DNA of 64,000 bases from Dryocola sp032051265 (GTDB taxonomy: Bacteria; Pseudomonadota; Gammaproteobacteria; Enterobacterales; Enterobacteriaceae). Both the position numbers and the translations under genes were made by a program. Below are positions 51,569 to 60,691 of the stretch, one piece after another. The notes beneath the pieces are model-generated. The model ran no database searches. It worked only from the letters and a program-made list of their open reading frames with translations, and was not told the DNA's origin. Numbering within the stretch: position 1 is the first letter of the stretch; each line of letters opens with the position of its first letter. The stretch is taken from the NCBI GenBank assembly GCA_032051265.1, contig DAMBYU010000001.1:682001-746000 (forward strand). Reading direction: 5' to 3'.

Positions 51569-53083
51569 ATGCAACAACAGACACCGTATCTCTCTTTTCG
51601 CGGTATCGGCAAAACTTTCCCCGGCGTGAAAGCGCTTCAGGATATCAGTTTCGACTGTTATGCCGGGCAGGTGCACGCTTTGATGGGGGAAAATGGCGCG
51701 GGTAAATCCACCCTGCTGAAGATCCTCAGCGGAAACTACGCCCCGAGCCAGGGCAGCATTACTTTGCGCGGTGAAGATGTCGTTTTTAGCGATACCACGG
51801 CAGCGCTCAACGCCGGTGTGGCGATCATTTATCAGGAGCTGCATCTGGTGCCTGAAATGACGGTGGCCGAAAACATTTATCTTGGGCAGATCCCGCATAA
51901 AGCCGGATTTGTGAACCGCTCATTGCTCAATTACGAAGCGCGGCTTCAGCTTGAACACCTTGGGTTGGATATCGATCCCCAGACGCCGCTTAAGTATCTC
52001 TCCATCGGGCAATGGCAGATGGTGGAGATTGCCAAAGCGCTGGCGCGTAACGCCAAAGTTATCGCCTTTGATGAGCCAACCAGTTCTCTTTCGCGCCGTG
52101 AAATAGACAACCTTTTCCGCGTCATCCGCGAACTGCGCGCAGAAGGTCGGGTGATTATTTATGTTTCGCACCGCATGGAAGAGATCTTTGCGCTGAGCGA
52201 TGCGATTACCGTGTTTAAAGATGGGCGCTACGTCTGCACGTTCGATGATATGCAGCAGGTAAACCACGATTCTCTGGTGCAGGCAATGGTAGGGCGCAAT
52301 CTGGGTGATATTTACGGTTGGCAGCCTCGCGAGCATGGTCCGGAGCGGCTACGGCTGGATGAGGTAAAAGCGCCAGGCGTACGCACGCCAATCTCCCTTA
52401 ACGTACGCAGCGGCGAAATTGTCGGGCTGTTTGGCCTGGTGGGCGCCGGACGAAGCGAACTCATGAAAGGGTTGTTCGGCGGAACGCGTATCTCGGGCGG
52501 GCAGGTGTGGATTGACGGCAAAGCTATCGCCATCAATAAACCCGCCGACGCCATTCGCGCCGGCATGATGCTTTGCCCGGAAGATCGTAAGGCGGACGGC
52601 ATTATTCCTGTCCACTCGGTGCGGGACAACATCAATATCAGTGCGCGCCGTAAACACATCAGCGCGGGTTGCCTTATTAATAACCAGTGGGAAAGCGAAA
52701 ACGCTGCCACACACATTCGTTCACTGAATATTAAAACGCCCTCTGCGGAGCAGTTAATCATGAATCTTTCCGGCGGCAATCAGCAAAAGGCCATTCTGGG
52801 CCGCTGGCTGTCCGAAGAGATGAAGGTTTGCCTGCTCGATGAACCGACGCGCGGCATCGATGTGGGCGCGAAGCATGAAATCTACAACGTGATTTATGCC
52901 CTGGCGGCTCAGGGTGTGGCGGTGCTATTTGCGTCGAGCGATTTGCCTGAAGTATTGGGCCTTGCTGACCGCATTATTGTGATGCGCGAAGGGGAAATTG
53001 CCGGCGAGTTGTTGCATGGCGAGGCCAGCGAGCAGCAGGCGCTGAGTCTGGCGATGCCTAAAACCAGTGCGAGTGCAGCATGA
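51569..53083 (+). CDS. araG: AraG, L-arabinose ABC transporter ATPase
   Basis: 504 residues with two fused ABC domains. The first has Walker A GENGAGKSTLLK (about 40-51); the second has a degenerate P-loop (GLVGAGRSELMK, about 290-301) but a good signature LSGGNQQKA and Walker B VCLLDEPTRGIDVG. This asymmetry is normal for sugar importers of the RbsA/MglA/AraG type. GGAGG precedes the ATG. Confidence 0.97.
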   Translation: MQQQTPYLSFRGIGKTFPGVKALQDISFDCYAGQVHALMGENGAGKSTLLKILSGNYAPSQGSITLRGEDVVFSDTTAALNAGVAIIYQELHLVPEMTVAENIYLGQIPHKAGFVNRSLLNYEARLQLEHLGLDIDPQTPLKYLSIGQWQMVEIAKALARNAKVIAFDEPTSSLSRREIDNLFRVIRELRAEGRVIIYVSHRMEEIFALSDAITVFKDGRYVCTFDDMQQVNHDSLVQAMVGRNLGDIYGWQPREHGPERLRLDEVKAPGVRTPISLNVRSGEIVGLFGLVGAGRSELMKGLFGGTRISGGQVWIDGKAIAINKPADAIRAGMMLCPEDRKADGIIPVHSVRDNINISARRKHISAGCLINNQWESENAATHIRSLNIKTPSAEQLIMNLSGGNQQKAILGRWLSEEMKVCLLDEPTRGIDVGAKHEIYNVIYALAAQGVAVLFASSDLPEVLGLADRIIVMREGEIAGELLHGEASEQQALSLAMPKTSASAA

Positions 53084-53097
53084 GTAAGGGGAACAAA

Positions 53098-54102
53098 ATG
53101 TCTTCATTAACTAAATCCGGCGGTACGGGAACGGCATCCGGCGGCGCGGGCAAATCGTCGTTAAGCTTCGGGCGCATCTGGGATAACTACGGCATGCTGG
53201 TGGTGTTCGCCGTGCTGTTTATCGGTTGCGCCATTTTCGTGCCGAATTTTTCCTCCTTCATTAATATGAAGGGGCTGGGGCTTGCGATTTCCATGTCCGG
53301 CATGGTGGCCTGCGGCATGCTGTTCTGCCTTGCTTCCGGTGATTTCGATTTATCCGTGGCGTCAGTTATCGCCTGCGCGGGCGTAACCACCGCCGTGGTC
53401 ATTAACATGACCGAAAGTTTATGGATTGGCGTAGCGGCAGGTTTGCTGCTCGGCATGTTAAGCGGCCTGGTGAACGGCTTTGTTATCGCCCGGCTGAAAA
53501 TCAACGCCTTGATAACCACCCTTGCTACCATGCAAATCGTGCGTGGCCTGGCTTACATCATCTCTGACGGTAAGGCGGTGGGCATTGAAGATGAACGCTT
53601 CTTTGCGCTCGGCTACGCCAACTGGTTCGGTCTGCCGGCGCCAATCTGGCTGACGGTGGGCTGCCTGATTATCTTTGGCTTCCTGCTCAATAAAACAACT
53701 TTTGGACGCAACACGCTGGCTATCGGCGGCAATGAAGAGGCCGCACGGCTTGCGGGCGTGCCGGTGGTACGCACCAAAATTATTATCTTCATGCTGTCGG
53801 GCCTGGTTTCCGCCGCGGCGGGCATCATTCTTGCCTCACGCATGACCAGCGGTCAGCCGATGACCTCAATTGGCTATGAGCTGATTGTTATTTCCGCCTG
53901 CGTACTGGGCGGCGTTTCGCTCAAAGGCGGGATCGGTAAAATCTCTTATGTGGTGGCGGGTATTCTGATTCTGGGGACGGTGGAAAACGCCATGAACCTG
54001 CTGAATATTTCCCCGTTCTCGCAGTATGTGGTGCGCGGTTTGATCCTGCTCGCAGCGGTGATTTTCGACCGTTACAAACAGAAGGCCAAACGCACGGTTT
54101 AA
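53098..54102 (+). CDS. araH: AraH, L-arabinose ABC transporter permease
   Basis: 334 residues from 53098, chosen because AAGGGG lies 6 bases upstream; an alternative ATG at 53080 overlaps the araG stop (ATGA) and adds six residues. A Gly/Ser/Thr-rich N-terminus precedes about eight to ten membrane helices, with GMVACGMLFCLASGDFDLSV and GYELIVISACVLGGVSLKGG typical of BPD_transp_2 permeases. Near-identical to E. coli AraH. Confidence 0.96.
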   Translation: MSSLTKSGGTGTASGGAGKSSLSFGRIWDNYGMLVVFAVLFIGCAIFVPNFSSFINMKGLGLAISMSGMVACGMLFCLASGDFDLSVASVIACAGVTTAVVINMTESLWIGVAAGLLLGMLSGLVNGFVIARLKINALITTLATMQIVRGLAYIISDGKAVGIEDERFFALGYANWFGLPAPIWLTVGCLIIFGFLLNKTTFGRNTLAIGGNEEAARLAGVPVVRTKIIIFMLSGLVSAAAGIILASRMTSGQPMTSIGYELIVISACVLGGVSLKGGIGKISYVVAGILILGTVENAMNLLNISPFSQYVVRGLILLAAVIFDRYKQKAKRTV

Positions 54103-54142
54103 CCCCTACTTACCGCTCGCCTCAGACTATTCCCAATCGCAA

Positions 54143-54172
54143 CGCCAGCCGCCATAAGGGCTGGCGATTTCT
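54143..54172 (+). terminator. araFGH terminator
   Basis: CGCCAGCC (54143-54150) and GGCTGGCG (54159-54166) then ATTTCTCTT; stem of 8 bp, 41 bases after araH. Confidence 0.8.
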
Positions 54173-54277
54173 CTTATAAAATTGCGACACTGGTCACCCT
54201 GACTATACTTACAGGGCTAATGTTAATTTTAAGTTACCGGTTCGGTGACATTTTTTACCATTAAGGAGGAGCCACAG

Positions 54278-55084
54278 GTGGCTGAAGTCGTATCTGTACC
54301 GCCTTTACTTTCTGGCAATCTTGCTTTTTTCTTTGACCTCGATGGCACTCTGGCTGAAATCAAACCGCACCCTGATCAGGTCTATATTCCAGCCGCGGTG
54401 CGCACGTTGCTGCAGAAAATGTCCGTTATGAGTAATGGGGCACTGGCGTTGATCTCAGGGCGTTCCATGGCCGAGCTTGATAAGCTCGCCACGCCGTTCC
54501 ATTTCCCTCTGGCGGGGGTTCACGGGGCGGAGCGCCGCGATATCAATGATAAAACCCACGTTGTGACACTGCCAGCACCGCTGGTTAAAACCCTGCACCG
54601 GGAACTCTCTGATGCTCTGGCGCTGCTGCCGGGCACCGAACTTGAAGCCAAAGGCATGGCGTTCGCGCTTCATTACCGGCAGGCGCCGGAAGCGGAAGAG
54701 ACCATCATGTGGCTGGCGCAAAAGCTGACCAAACGTTATCCGGAACTGGCGTTGCAGCCAGGGAAATGCGTCGTGGAGCTTAAACCGCTGGGCATTAATA
54801 AGGGCGCCGCTATTCGCGCCTTTATGCAGGAAGCACCGTTCGCAGGCCGCACGCCGGTCTTTATTGGTGATGACCTTACCGATGAAGCCGGGTTTAAGCA
54901 GGTCAACGCCCTGGGAGGCCTGACGATTAAAGTCGGCGCGGGCGACACGCTTGCAACTTATCGCCTCGCCAATGTCAGGATGGTTTACCACTGGCTGGGC
55001 AAACTTACGCATCACATAGAAAAACAACAAAAGACAGAAACTTTACGGGGAGAAGATTATGAGTCGCTTAGTAGTAGTCTCTAA
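54278..55084 (+). CDS. otsB: OtsB, trehalose-6-phosphate phosphatase
   Basis: The GTG at 54278 is preceded by AAGGAGG and gives 268 residues (E. coli 266); the ATG at 54245 lies before that ribosome site. HAD-family: catalytic DLDGTLAEIKPHPDQV (nucleophile Asp of DLDGT), SGRSM (motif II region) and FIGDDLTDEAGF (motif IV). It removes phosphate from trehalose-6-phosphate. Its 3' end overlaps otsA by 26 bases, as in E. coli. In E. coli, sigma-S and osmotic stress control otsBA. Confidence 0.96.
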   Translation: MAEVVSVPPLLSGNLAFFFDLDGTLAEIKPHPDQVYIPAAVRTLLQKMSVMSNGALALISGRSMAELDKLATPFHFPLAGVHGAERRDINDKTHVVTLPAPLVKTLHRELSDALALLPGTELEAKGMAFALHYRQAPEAEETIMWLAQKLTKRYPELALQPGKCVVELKPLGINKGAAIRAFMQEAPFAGRTPVFIGDDLTDEAGFKQVNALGGLTIKVGAGDTLATYRLANVRMVYHWLGKLTHHIEKQQKTETLRGEDYESLSSSL

Positions 55085-56483
55085 TCGCATCGCACCACCA
55101 GATGACAAGAAAGCGGGTGCAGGCGGCCTTGCGGTTGGTATTTTAGGCGCGCTTAAGGCCGCGGGCGGATTATGGTTTGGCTGGAGCGGGGAGATCGGCG
55201 ATGCCGATGCGCCGCTTAAAAAAGTCACCCATGACAACATCACATGGGCGTCATTTAACCTGTGTGAAGAAGATTACGAGCAATATTACCTGCAATTTTC
55301 TAATGCGGTCCTGTGGCCTGCTTTCCACTATCGCCTTGACTTAGTTGATTTCCAGCGTGAAGCCTGGGAAGGGTATGCGCGGGTCAATACGCTGCTGGCA
55401 AACAAGCTTAAGCCGCTGGTAGAAAAAGACGATATTCTGTGGATACATGATTACCACCTTCTGCCTTTTGCTTCCGAATGCCGCAAGCAGGGGCTGCATA
55501 ACCGTATCGGCTTTTTCTTACATATTCCTTTCCCAACGCCGGAAGTGTTTAACGCGCTGCCGCCGCATGAAGATTTAATTGAGGCGCTGTGCGATTACGA
55601 TCTGCTGGGCTTCCAGACGGAAAACGATCGTCTGGCGTTCCTCGATTGTATTGCGAGCCTGACGCGCCTTGAGAGCAAAGGTAAGCATCAGCACCAGGCA
55701 TTTGGCAAAACGTTCCGCACCGAAGTCTATCCGATTGGTATTGAGCCGGAGGAGATTGCGCAGAATGCCCAAGGGCCGCTACCGCCGAAGCTGGCGCAGC
55801 TTAAGTCTGAGCTGGGCAGTATTAAGAATATCTTTTCCGTCGAGCGCCTCGATTATTCTAAAGGGCTGCCGGAACGATTCCTCGCCTTTGAGGCGCTGCT
55901 GGAAAATTACCCGCAGCACCACGGTAAAATTCGCTATACCCAGATTGCGCCTACCTCCAGAGGGGACGTGCAGGCCTATCAGGATATTCGCCATCAGCTT
56001 GAGACAGAAGCCGGGCGCATCAACGGGAAATATGGGCAACTGGGCTGGACGCCGCTCTATTATCTCAACCAGCATTTTGACCGCAAACTGCTGATGAAGG
56101 TTTTCCGTTATGCCGAAGTCGGGCTGGTTACGCCGCTGCGTGACGGTATGAATCTGGTAGCAAAAGAATATGTAGCAGCTCAGGATCCGGCAAACCCGGG
56201 GGTGCTGATATTATCGAAATTCGCCGGTGCGGCTAATGAATTGACCTCGGCGCTGATTGTTAACCCTTACGATCGGGATGACGTGGCAAGCGCGCTCAAC
56301 AGGGCGTTAACCATGCCTTTAGCCGAGCGAATTTCACGTCACAGCGAAATGATGGAAGTGATTTGCCGTAACGACATTCACCGCTGGCAGGAGAGATTTA
56401 TCGACGATCTAAAGCAGGTAACGCCGCGTAGCGATGCGTCTCATCTGCAGCAGAAAGTGGCGACTTTCCCAAAACTGGCATGA
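55059..56483 (+). CDS. otsA: OtsA, trehalose-6-phosphate synthase
   Basis: 474 residues (E. coli 474). GT20: MSRLVVVSNRIAPPDDKKAG with the Arg-Ile and GGLA loop for glucose-6-phosphate, IHDYHLLPF, and LDYSKGLPERFLAFE (UDP-binding Arg/Lys region). It makes trehalose-6-phosphate from UDP-glucose and glucose-6-phosphate for osmoprotection. GGGGAG precedes its ATG inside otsB. Confidence 0.97.
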   Translation: MSRLVVVSNRIAPPDDKKAGAGGLAVGILGALKAAGGLWFGWSGEIGDADAPLKKVTHDNITWASFNLCEEDYEQYYLQFSNAVLWPAFHYRLDLVDFQREAWEGYARVNTLLANKLKPLVEKDDILWIHDYHLLPFASECRKQGLHNRIGFFLHIPFPTPEVFNALPPHEDLIEALCDYDLLGFQTENDRLAFLDCIASLTRLESKGKHQHQAFGKTFRTEVYPIGIEPEEIAQNAQGPLPPKLAQLKSELGSIKNIFSVERLDYSKGLPERFLAFEALLENYPQHHGKIRYTQIAPTSRGDVQAYQDIRHQLETEAGRINGKYGQLGWTPLYYLNQHFDRKLLMKVFRYAEVGLVTPLRDGMNLVAKEYVAAQDPANPGVLILSKFAGAANELTSALIVNPYDRDDVASALNRALTMPLAERISRHSEMMEVICRNDIHRWQERFIDDLKQVTPRSDASHLQQKVATFPKLA

Positions 56484-56489
56484 TATTAT

Positions 56490-56522
56490 AAAAGGCGGGT
56501 GACGCTGACGTTGCCGCCTTTT
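56490..56522. terminator. Terminator between otsA and uspC
   Basis: AAAAGGCGG (56490-56498) and CCGCCTTTT (56514-56522) with a 15-base loop, between convergent genes; A/T ends allow function in both directions. Confidence 0.75.
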
Positions 56523-56566
56523 ATTGCTGTAGCAGGGGAGACCAGTGAAGGTCTCCCCCTCACTTC

Positions 56567-56989
56567 TCAACTAAGCGGCACCAGCAGCACATCTATTTTA
56601 CTCGATGCAACCACCGCTTTTGCAGAACAAATCGCTTTGCTGAAAAAGCTCTGATTGTGATTACCGCAAACGACTAAATCCACATTTTGCTTCTCGCACA
56701 CCGCGAGAATATGCTCGCTGAGTTCACCCGTGGCGATCACGGTATTCTCAATGGGATATCCTGCCTTATTTATTAACTCCGCAAGAAAAAGCCGCGTCTC
56801 TTCGAGCATCAGCTCACGCAAATTTTCCATCATTGGGGCGGCGAGCTGATTGTAGATTTCCGGATCGGAAGCCAGAGTTATCAGGGTGATACGTCCGTCG
56901 ACGGGTTTAACAATGGAAACGGCCTTCTGGATTAAGTGATGGCTTTCCGGCGTGACGGCAACAGCAACCAATACATGCTTGTAACTCAT
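56567..56989 (-). CDS. uspC: UspC, universal stress protein C
   Basis: 140 residues of the UspA class. MSYKHVLVAVAVTPESHHLI starts the Rossmann-like fold; LVVCGNHNQSFFSKA near 105-120 is in the UspC/UspD-type loop. In E. coli it is involved in UV and osmotic stress responses and has been linked to motility. It is divergent from flhDC, as in E. coli. Confidence 0.94.
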   Translation of the reverse strand: MSYKHVLVAVAVTPESHHLIQKAVSIVKPVDGRITLITLASDPEIYNQLAAPMMENLRELMLEETRLFLAELINKAGYPIENTVIATGELSEHILAVCEKQNVDLVVCGNHNQSFFSKAICSAKAVVASSKIDVLLVPLS

Positions 56990-57801
56990 GCCTTCCTCCT
57001 GTAGCGCAATGGGCGCACTGTTAACAATCCTCTTACTCCGTTTTTAACATCGACGCAACGACAGTAACCCCAGGAAATGTGCGCTTGCTCACGCAAATAC
57101 TTAAGTTATTCTTAAGTGATGAATTTGCAACATCTCTCACTGACAGAAAATGGCGAAAAAACAATCAAACTTTCGAATTAGATTTAATGTCGAAACCCGA
57201 TAATAACTAAGCGAAATTAGCCCGTTTGTAATGGTTATTAAAGGTTAAAATTCAAAAGTGAGTTAATATAACTGCATGATAATAATAAGATTACAGGCTT
57301 ATTTCACTCTAAAGTGTGATCCACTTAACAGGTTGAGCGCCGTAAAAGAAAAGGAAATGCTTGAAAAGTCATAAAGTTGTTGTTCAAAAGTAAATCTATT
57401 CCCCGCTTCAGATGCCAAAAGCGCATGATTTGGTTAAAAAATAGCCAAATGAAAAGCCTGGCTGATGGTTTTCCCTAAGATATATGGTAAATTTATGTGA
57501 TCTGGATCACATAAATTCTAAAATCGCGCCTCGCTGCATTGTATGTGCTATGGGCTACGAGTAGAGTTTGCGCGAATTAGGAAAAATCTTAGTTTTATGT
57601 AAGAAAATTAAGAAAGAGGTTACGTGTTCTGACAACAATGCTGCCGTCTTATTACCAGACGTGGGCCGCTGCCGGGGTGCGACATCCACTAATCCATTTT
57701 TGGCTGTAACATTTGCTTCACTTTTTTACCGGGTTTGCCCGGGGACATCACGGGGTGCGGTTCAACCGCATAGAATAGTTGGTTATTCGGGATGGGGAAT
57801 A
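56990..57801 (+). promoter_or_regulatory. flhDC upstream regulatory region and long leader
   Basis: 812 bases without a gene, AT-rich in the left half. The CRP site is listed separately. About 220 bases between the likely transcription start and the flhD ATG form a structured leader, with several G/C-rich inverted segments near 57655-57780. In E. coli this leader is bound by CsrA and several Hfq sRNAs, and the upstream DNA by OmpR, RcsB, LrhA and H-NS; none of those sites was identified by eye here. No insertion sequence is present, so no IS-activated motility. Confidence 0.7.
57496..57511 (+). promoter_or_regulatory. CRP site of flhDC
   Basis: TGTGA-TCTGGA-TCACA with flanking TTA/TAA symmetry: a perfect CRP palindrome. 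The E. coli site is centred at -71.5; applied here that would put the start of transcription near 57575. Confidence 0.88.
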
Positions 57802-58152
57802 ATGCATACATCCGAGTTACTAAAACATATTTATGACATCAATTTGTCATATTTACTGCTTGCTCAAAGACTTATTAGTCAGGATAAAGCTTCGGCGATG
57901 TTTCGTTTAGGGATTGCCGAAGATATGGCGAACACCTTAAGAGAACTAACGCTGCCGCAGATGGTGAAATTAGCGGAGACCAATCAGCTGATTTGTCAGT
58001 TCCGTTTTAACGATAACCAGACTATCAATCGCTTAACGCAAGAGTCGCGTGTGGATGATCTACAACAAATTCATACGGGTATTTTGTTATCCACCCGCTT
58101 ATTAAATGAGGTGTCAGCCAGCGAAGAGGCACCGAAGAAAAAAAGGGCGTAA
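57802..58152 (+). CDS. flhD: FlhD, flagellar master regulator subunit
   Basis: The start at 57802 (MHTSELLKHIYDINLSYLLL) is set by identity with E. coli FlhD and gives the same 116 residues; the frame is open much further upstream but that is leader. FlhD dimerises and gives FlhD4C2 its specificity, activating class II operons (fliA, fliE, fliF, fliL, flgB, flhB). The stop is 4 bases before the flhC ATG. Confidence 0.98.
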   Translation: MHTSELLKHIYDINLSYLLLAQRLISQDKASAMFRLGIAEDMANTLRELTLPQMVKLAETNQLICQFRFNDNQTINRLTQESRVDDLQQIHTGILLSTRLLNEVSASEEAPKKKRA

Positions 58153-58156
58153 CAAA

Positions 58157-58735
58157 ATGAGCATAAAAAGCATTGTCCAGGAAGCACACGACATACAACT
58201 AGCGATGGAGCTTATTACTCTGGGCGCCAGGCTGCAGATGCTCGAAAGCGAAACGCAGCTCAGCCGTGGTCGTTTGATAAAGCTTTATAAAGAACTGCGC
58301 GGCAGTCCGCCGCCAAAAGGTATGCTGCCTTTTTCCACCGACTGGTTTATGACGTGGGAGCAAAACATCCACGCCTCGATGTTTTGTAACGCATGGCAAT
58401 TCCTCCTGCGTAGCGGACAATGTAGCGGTGTCGATGCGGTGATTAAAGCTTATCGCCTGTATCTGGAGCAGTGTCCTTCACAGGCCGACGGCCCGCTTCT
58501 GGCGCTGACTCGCGCCTGGACGCTGGTGCGGTTTGTTGAAAGTGGAATGCTCCAGTTAAGCCGCTGCAACTGCTGTAACGGCAACTTTATCACCCATGCT
58601 CACCAGCCTCCGGGCAGCTTCGCCTGCAGTTTGTGCCAGCCGCCATCAAGAGCGGTAAAAAGACGTAAACTTTCTACAAACACTGCCGATATTATTCCAC
58701 AACTGCTGGATGAACAGGTAGAACAGGCCATGTAA
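58157..58735 (+). CDS. flhC: FlhC, flagellar master regulator subunit
   Basis: 192 residues, as in E. coli, starting at 58157 (MSIKSIVQEAHDIQLAMELI). Four-cysteine zinc cluster visible in RCNCCNGNF and ACSLCQPP (about 137-162). FlhC contacts DNA and is the target of FliT. Its 3' end contains a sigma-28 promoter reading on towards motA. Confidence 0.98.
   Translation: MSIKSIVQEAHDIQLAMELITLGARLQMLESETQLSRGRLIKLYKELRGSPPPKGMLPFSTDWFMTWEQNIHASMFCNAWQFLLRSGQCSGVDAVIKAYRLYLEQCPSQADGPLLALTRAWTLVRFVESGMLQLSRCNCCNGNFITHAHQPPGSFACSLCQPPSRAVKRRKLSTNTADIIPQLLDEQVEQAM
58666..58692 (+). promoter_or_regulatory. Sigma-28 promoter inside flhC (motAB-cheAW / MotR)
   Basis: TAAACTTT (58666-58673), exactly 11 bases, GCCGATAT (58685-58692): two mismatches from consensus. 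It lies in the last codons of flhC. In E. coli the mot-che operon and the sRNA MotR start from a FliA promoter at this place. Confidence 0.88.
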
Positions 58736-58792
58736 CAGGCCTTGTGTACGAGCAATTCCAGCAGCGGTAAGCAATTACCGCTGCTTTTTTTT
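58699..58792 (+). ncRNA. motR: Probable MotR sRNA (5' leader of motA)
   Basis: From the expected start about 7 bases after the sigma-28 -10 to the end of the T-run is about 94 bases, the size of E. coli MotR, an Hfq-binding sRNA that affects flagellin and ribosomal protein mRNAs. Termination would be at the hairpin with arms GCAGCGGTAA (58761-58770) and TTACCGCTGC (58775-58784) followed by eight T. It overlaps the end of flhC. Conservation of the seed was not tested. Confidence 0.7.
58761..58792 (+). terminator. Strong intrinsic terminator between flhC and motA
   Basis: 10-bp perfect stem with tetraloop GCAA and eight T residues. It ends flhDC mRNA and the short MotR RNA; motA transcription from the promoter in flhC must read through it. 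Confidence 0.95.
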
Positions 58793-58864
58793 GCCCTGTA
58801 CCACGTGCGTAGACGCCACTCTCCTGTAAGTCCTTGCCACACTCCACAGCAGAAGGACTGACTC

Positions 58865-59758
58865 GTGCTGATATTAATAGGTTACCTGGTTGTACTCGGG
58901 ACAGTTTTCGGCGGCTATATGATGACCGGTGGTCACCTGGGGGCGCTCTATCAGCCCGCTGAATTTGTCATCATAGGTGGCGCGGGCATCGGGGCATTTA
59001 TCGTTGGTAATAATGGCAAGGCCATCCGGAGCACGCTTAAAGCTCTGCCGCTGCTATTTCGCCGTTCAAAATACACCAAAACTATGTATATGGATCTCAT
59101 GGCGTTACTTTATCGTTTGATGGCGAAATCTCGCCAGCAAGGGATGTTTTCGCTTGAGCGCGATATTGAAAATCCTAAAGAAAGTGAAATTTTCGCCAGC
59201 TATCCGCGTATTTTAGCCGACAGCATAATGCTGGATTTTATCGTTGATTATTTACGTCTGATCATCAGCGGAAATATGAATACCTTCGAAATTGAAGCCT
59301 TGATGGACGAAGAAATTGAAACCTACGAAAGCGAAACGGAAATCCCGGCCAATAGCCTTGCATTAATGGGCGATTCGCTGCCGGCATTCGGCATTGTTGC
59401 GGCGGTAATGGGAGTGGTACACGCCCTGGCATCTGCCGACAGACCAGCGGCAGAGCTTGGCGGACTGATTGCCCATGCCATGGTGGGGACATTCCTTGGC
59501 ATTCTTCTGGCCTACGGATTTATTTCACCGCTGGCAACCGTTCTGCGTCAGAAAAGTGCTGAAACCACCAAAATGATGCAGTGCGTCAAGGTGACCTTGC
59601 TCTCAAGCCTCAACGGCTACGCCCCGCCAATCGCCGTAGAGTTTGGCCGTAAAACGCTCTACTCCAGCGAGCGCCCATCCTTTGTCGAATTAGAAGAACA
59701 CGTTCGTGCCGTCCGCTCACCGAATGCTCAGGCGCGCGCCACGGAAGAAGAAGTATGA
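58865..59758 (+). CDS. motA: MotA, flagellar stator proton-channel subunit
   Basis: 297 residues from a GTG (E. coli 295). Four membrane helices (two near the N-terminus, two at about 170-225). The cytoplasmic loop carries the torque residues in FRRSKYT (Arg about 60-62) and LERDIENPKESEIF (Arg90/Glu98 region). The conserved proline-containing DSLPAFGIVAAVMGVVHAL is present. It ends 4 bases inside motB. Confidence 0.97.
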   Translation: MLILIGYLVVLGTVFGGYMMTGGHLGALYQPAEFVIIGGAGIGAFIVGNNGKAIRSTLKALPLLFRRSKYTKTMYMDLMALLYRLMAKSRQQGMFSLERDIENPKESEIFASYPRILADSIMLDFIVDYLRLIISGNMNTFEIEALMDEEIETYESETEIPANSLALMGDSLPAFGIVAAVMGVVHALASADRPAAELGGLIAHAMVGTFLGILLAYGFISPLATVLRQKSAETTKMMQCVKVTLLSSLNGYAPPIAVEFGRKTLYSSERPSFVELEEHVRAVRSPNAQARATEEEV

Positions 59759-60687
59759 AGAATCAGGCCCATCCCATTGTTGTCGTAAAACGACGCAAAC
59801 ACAAAGGCCACGGCGGAGGACACCACGGTGGATCCTGGAAGATCGCCTACGCGGATTTTATGACCGCCATGATGGCCTTCTTCCTGGTGATGTGGCTGAT
59901 TTCCATCTCCAGCCCCAAAGAGCTGGCGCAGATTGCCGATTACTTTAAAACCCCGTTAAGCGCTGCGATAACCGGCGGACAGCGTATTGCCGACAGCGAA
60001 AGCCCGATCCCCGGCGGTGGCGACGATGTGACCCAGCAGCAGGGGGAAGTGAAAAAAAGCCCGGACATTGAAGAGCTGAAAAAGCGCCTGGAAACCAGCC
60101 GCCTCAAACGCCTGCGTAACCAGCTCGATCAGCTGATTGAGGCTAACCCAAAACTGCGCGCGCTGCGTCCGCACCTGCAAATCGACCTGGTGCAGGAAGG
60201 GCTGCGCATTCAGATTATCGATAGCCAGAACCGTCCCATGTTTAAAAACGGCAGTGCGGAAGTGGAGCCTTATATGCGCGATATCCTGCGCAGCATTGCG
60301 CCGCTGCTTAATGACATTCCGAACAAAATTAGTCTCTCCGGCCACACCGACGATCTGCCTTACGCCATGGGCGAACTTGGCTACAGCAACTGGGAGCTTT
60401 CCGCTGACCGCGCGAACGCTTCACGTCGCGAGCTGATGTACGGCGGATTAACCGATGGAAAAGTGCTGCGCGTGGTGGGCATGGCCTCCACGATGCGCGT
60501 GACCGACCGGGGCCCGGAAGACGCAATTAACCGTCGCATCAGTTTGCTGGTGCTAAACAAACAAGCCGAGCAAGCCATCGTGCATGAAAACGCAGAGAGC
60601 GCAAACCTTCCGTTAAGCACTCTGAAAGAACCTGCTGCCGTGGCTCCGGCGCAGTCCACTTTACCGCCACAACCAGGTACGAGGTGA
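59755..60687 (+). CDS. motB: MotB, stator peptidoglycan-anchoring subunit
   Basis: 310 residues. A basic N-terminus, one transmembrane helix with the proton-binding Asp34 (AYADFMTAMMAFFLVMWLIS), a plug and linker, and an OmpA-like peptidoglycan-binding domain (about 150-265; LSGHTDDLPYAMGELGYSNW). It anchors MotA stators to the wall. Confidence 0.97.
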   Translation: MKNQAHPIVVVKRRKHKGHGGGHHGGSWKIAYADFMTAMMAFFLVMWLISISSPKELAQIADYFKTPLSAAITGGQRIADSESPIPGGGDDVTQQQGEVKKSPDIEELKKRLETSRLKRLRNQLDQLIEANPKLRALRPHLQIDLVQEGLRIQIIDSQNRPMFKNGSAEVEPYMRDILRSIAPLLNDIPNKISLSGHTDDLPYAMGELGYSNWELSADRANASRRELMYGGLTDGKVLRVVGMASTMRVTDRGPEDAINRRISLLVLNKQAEQAIVHENAESANLPLSTLKEPAAVAPAQSTLPPQPGTR

Positions 60688-60691
60688 TAGC

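Noticed and set aside
50606..51898. 430-codon minus-strand open frame opposite araF and araG
   Set aside because: It is fully antisense to two well-conserved genes, His/Arg/Phe-rich like a shadow frame, and has no ribosome site.
56990..57495. Insertion sequence in the flhDC upstream region
   Set aside because: No terminal inverted repeats, transposase frame or target duplication was seen.
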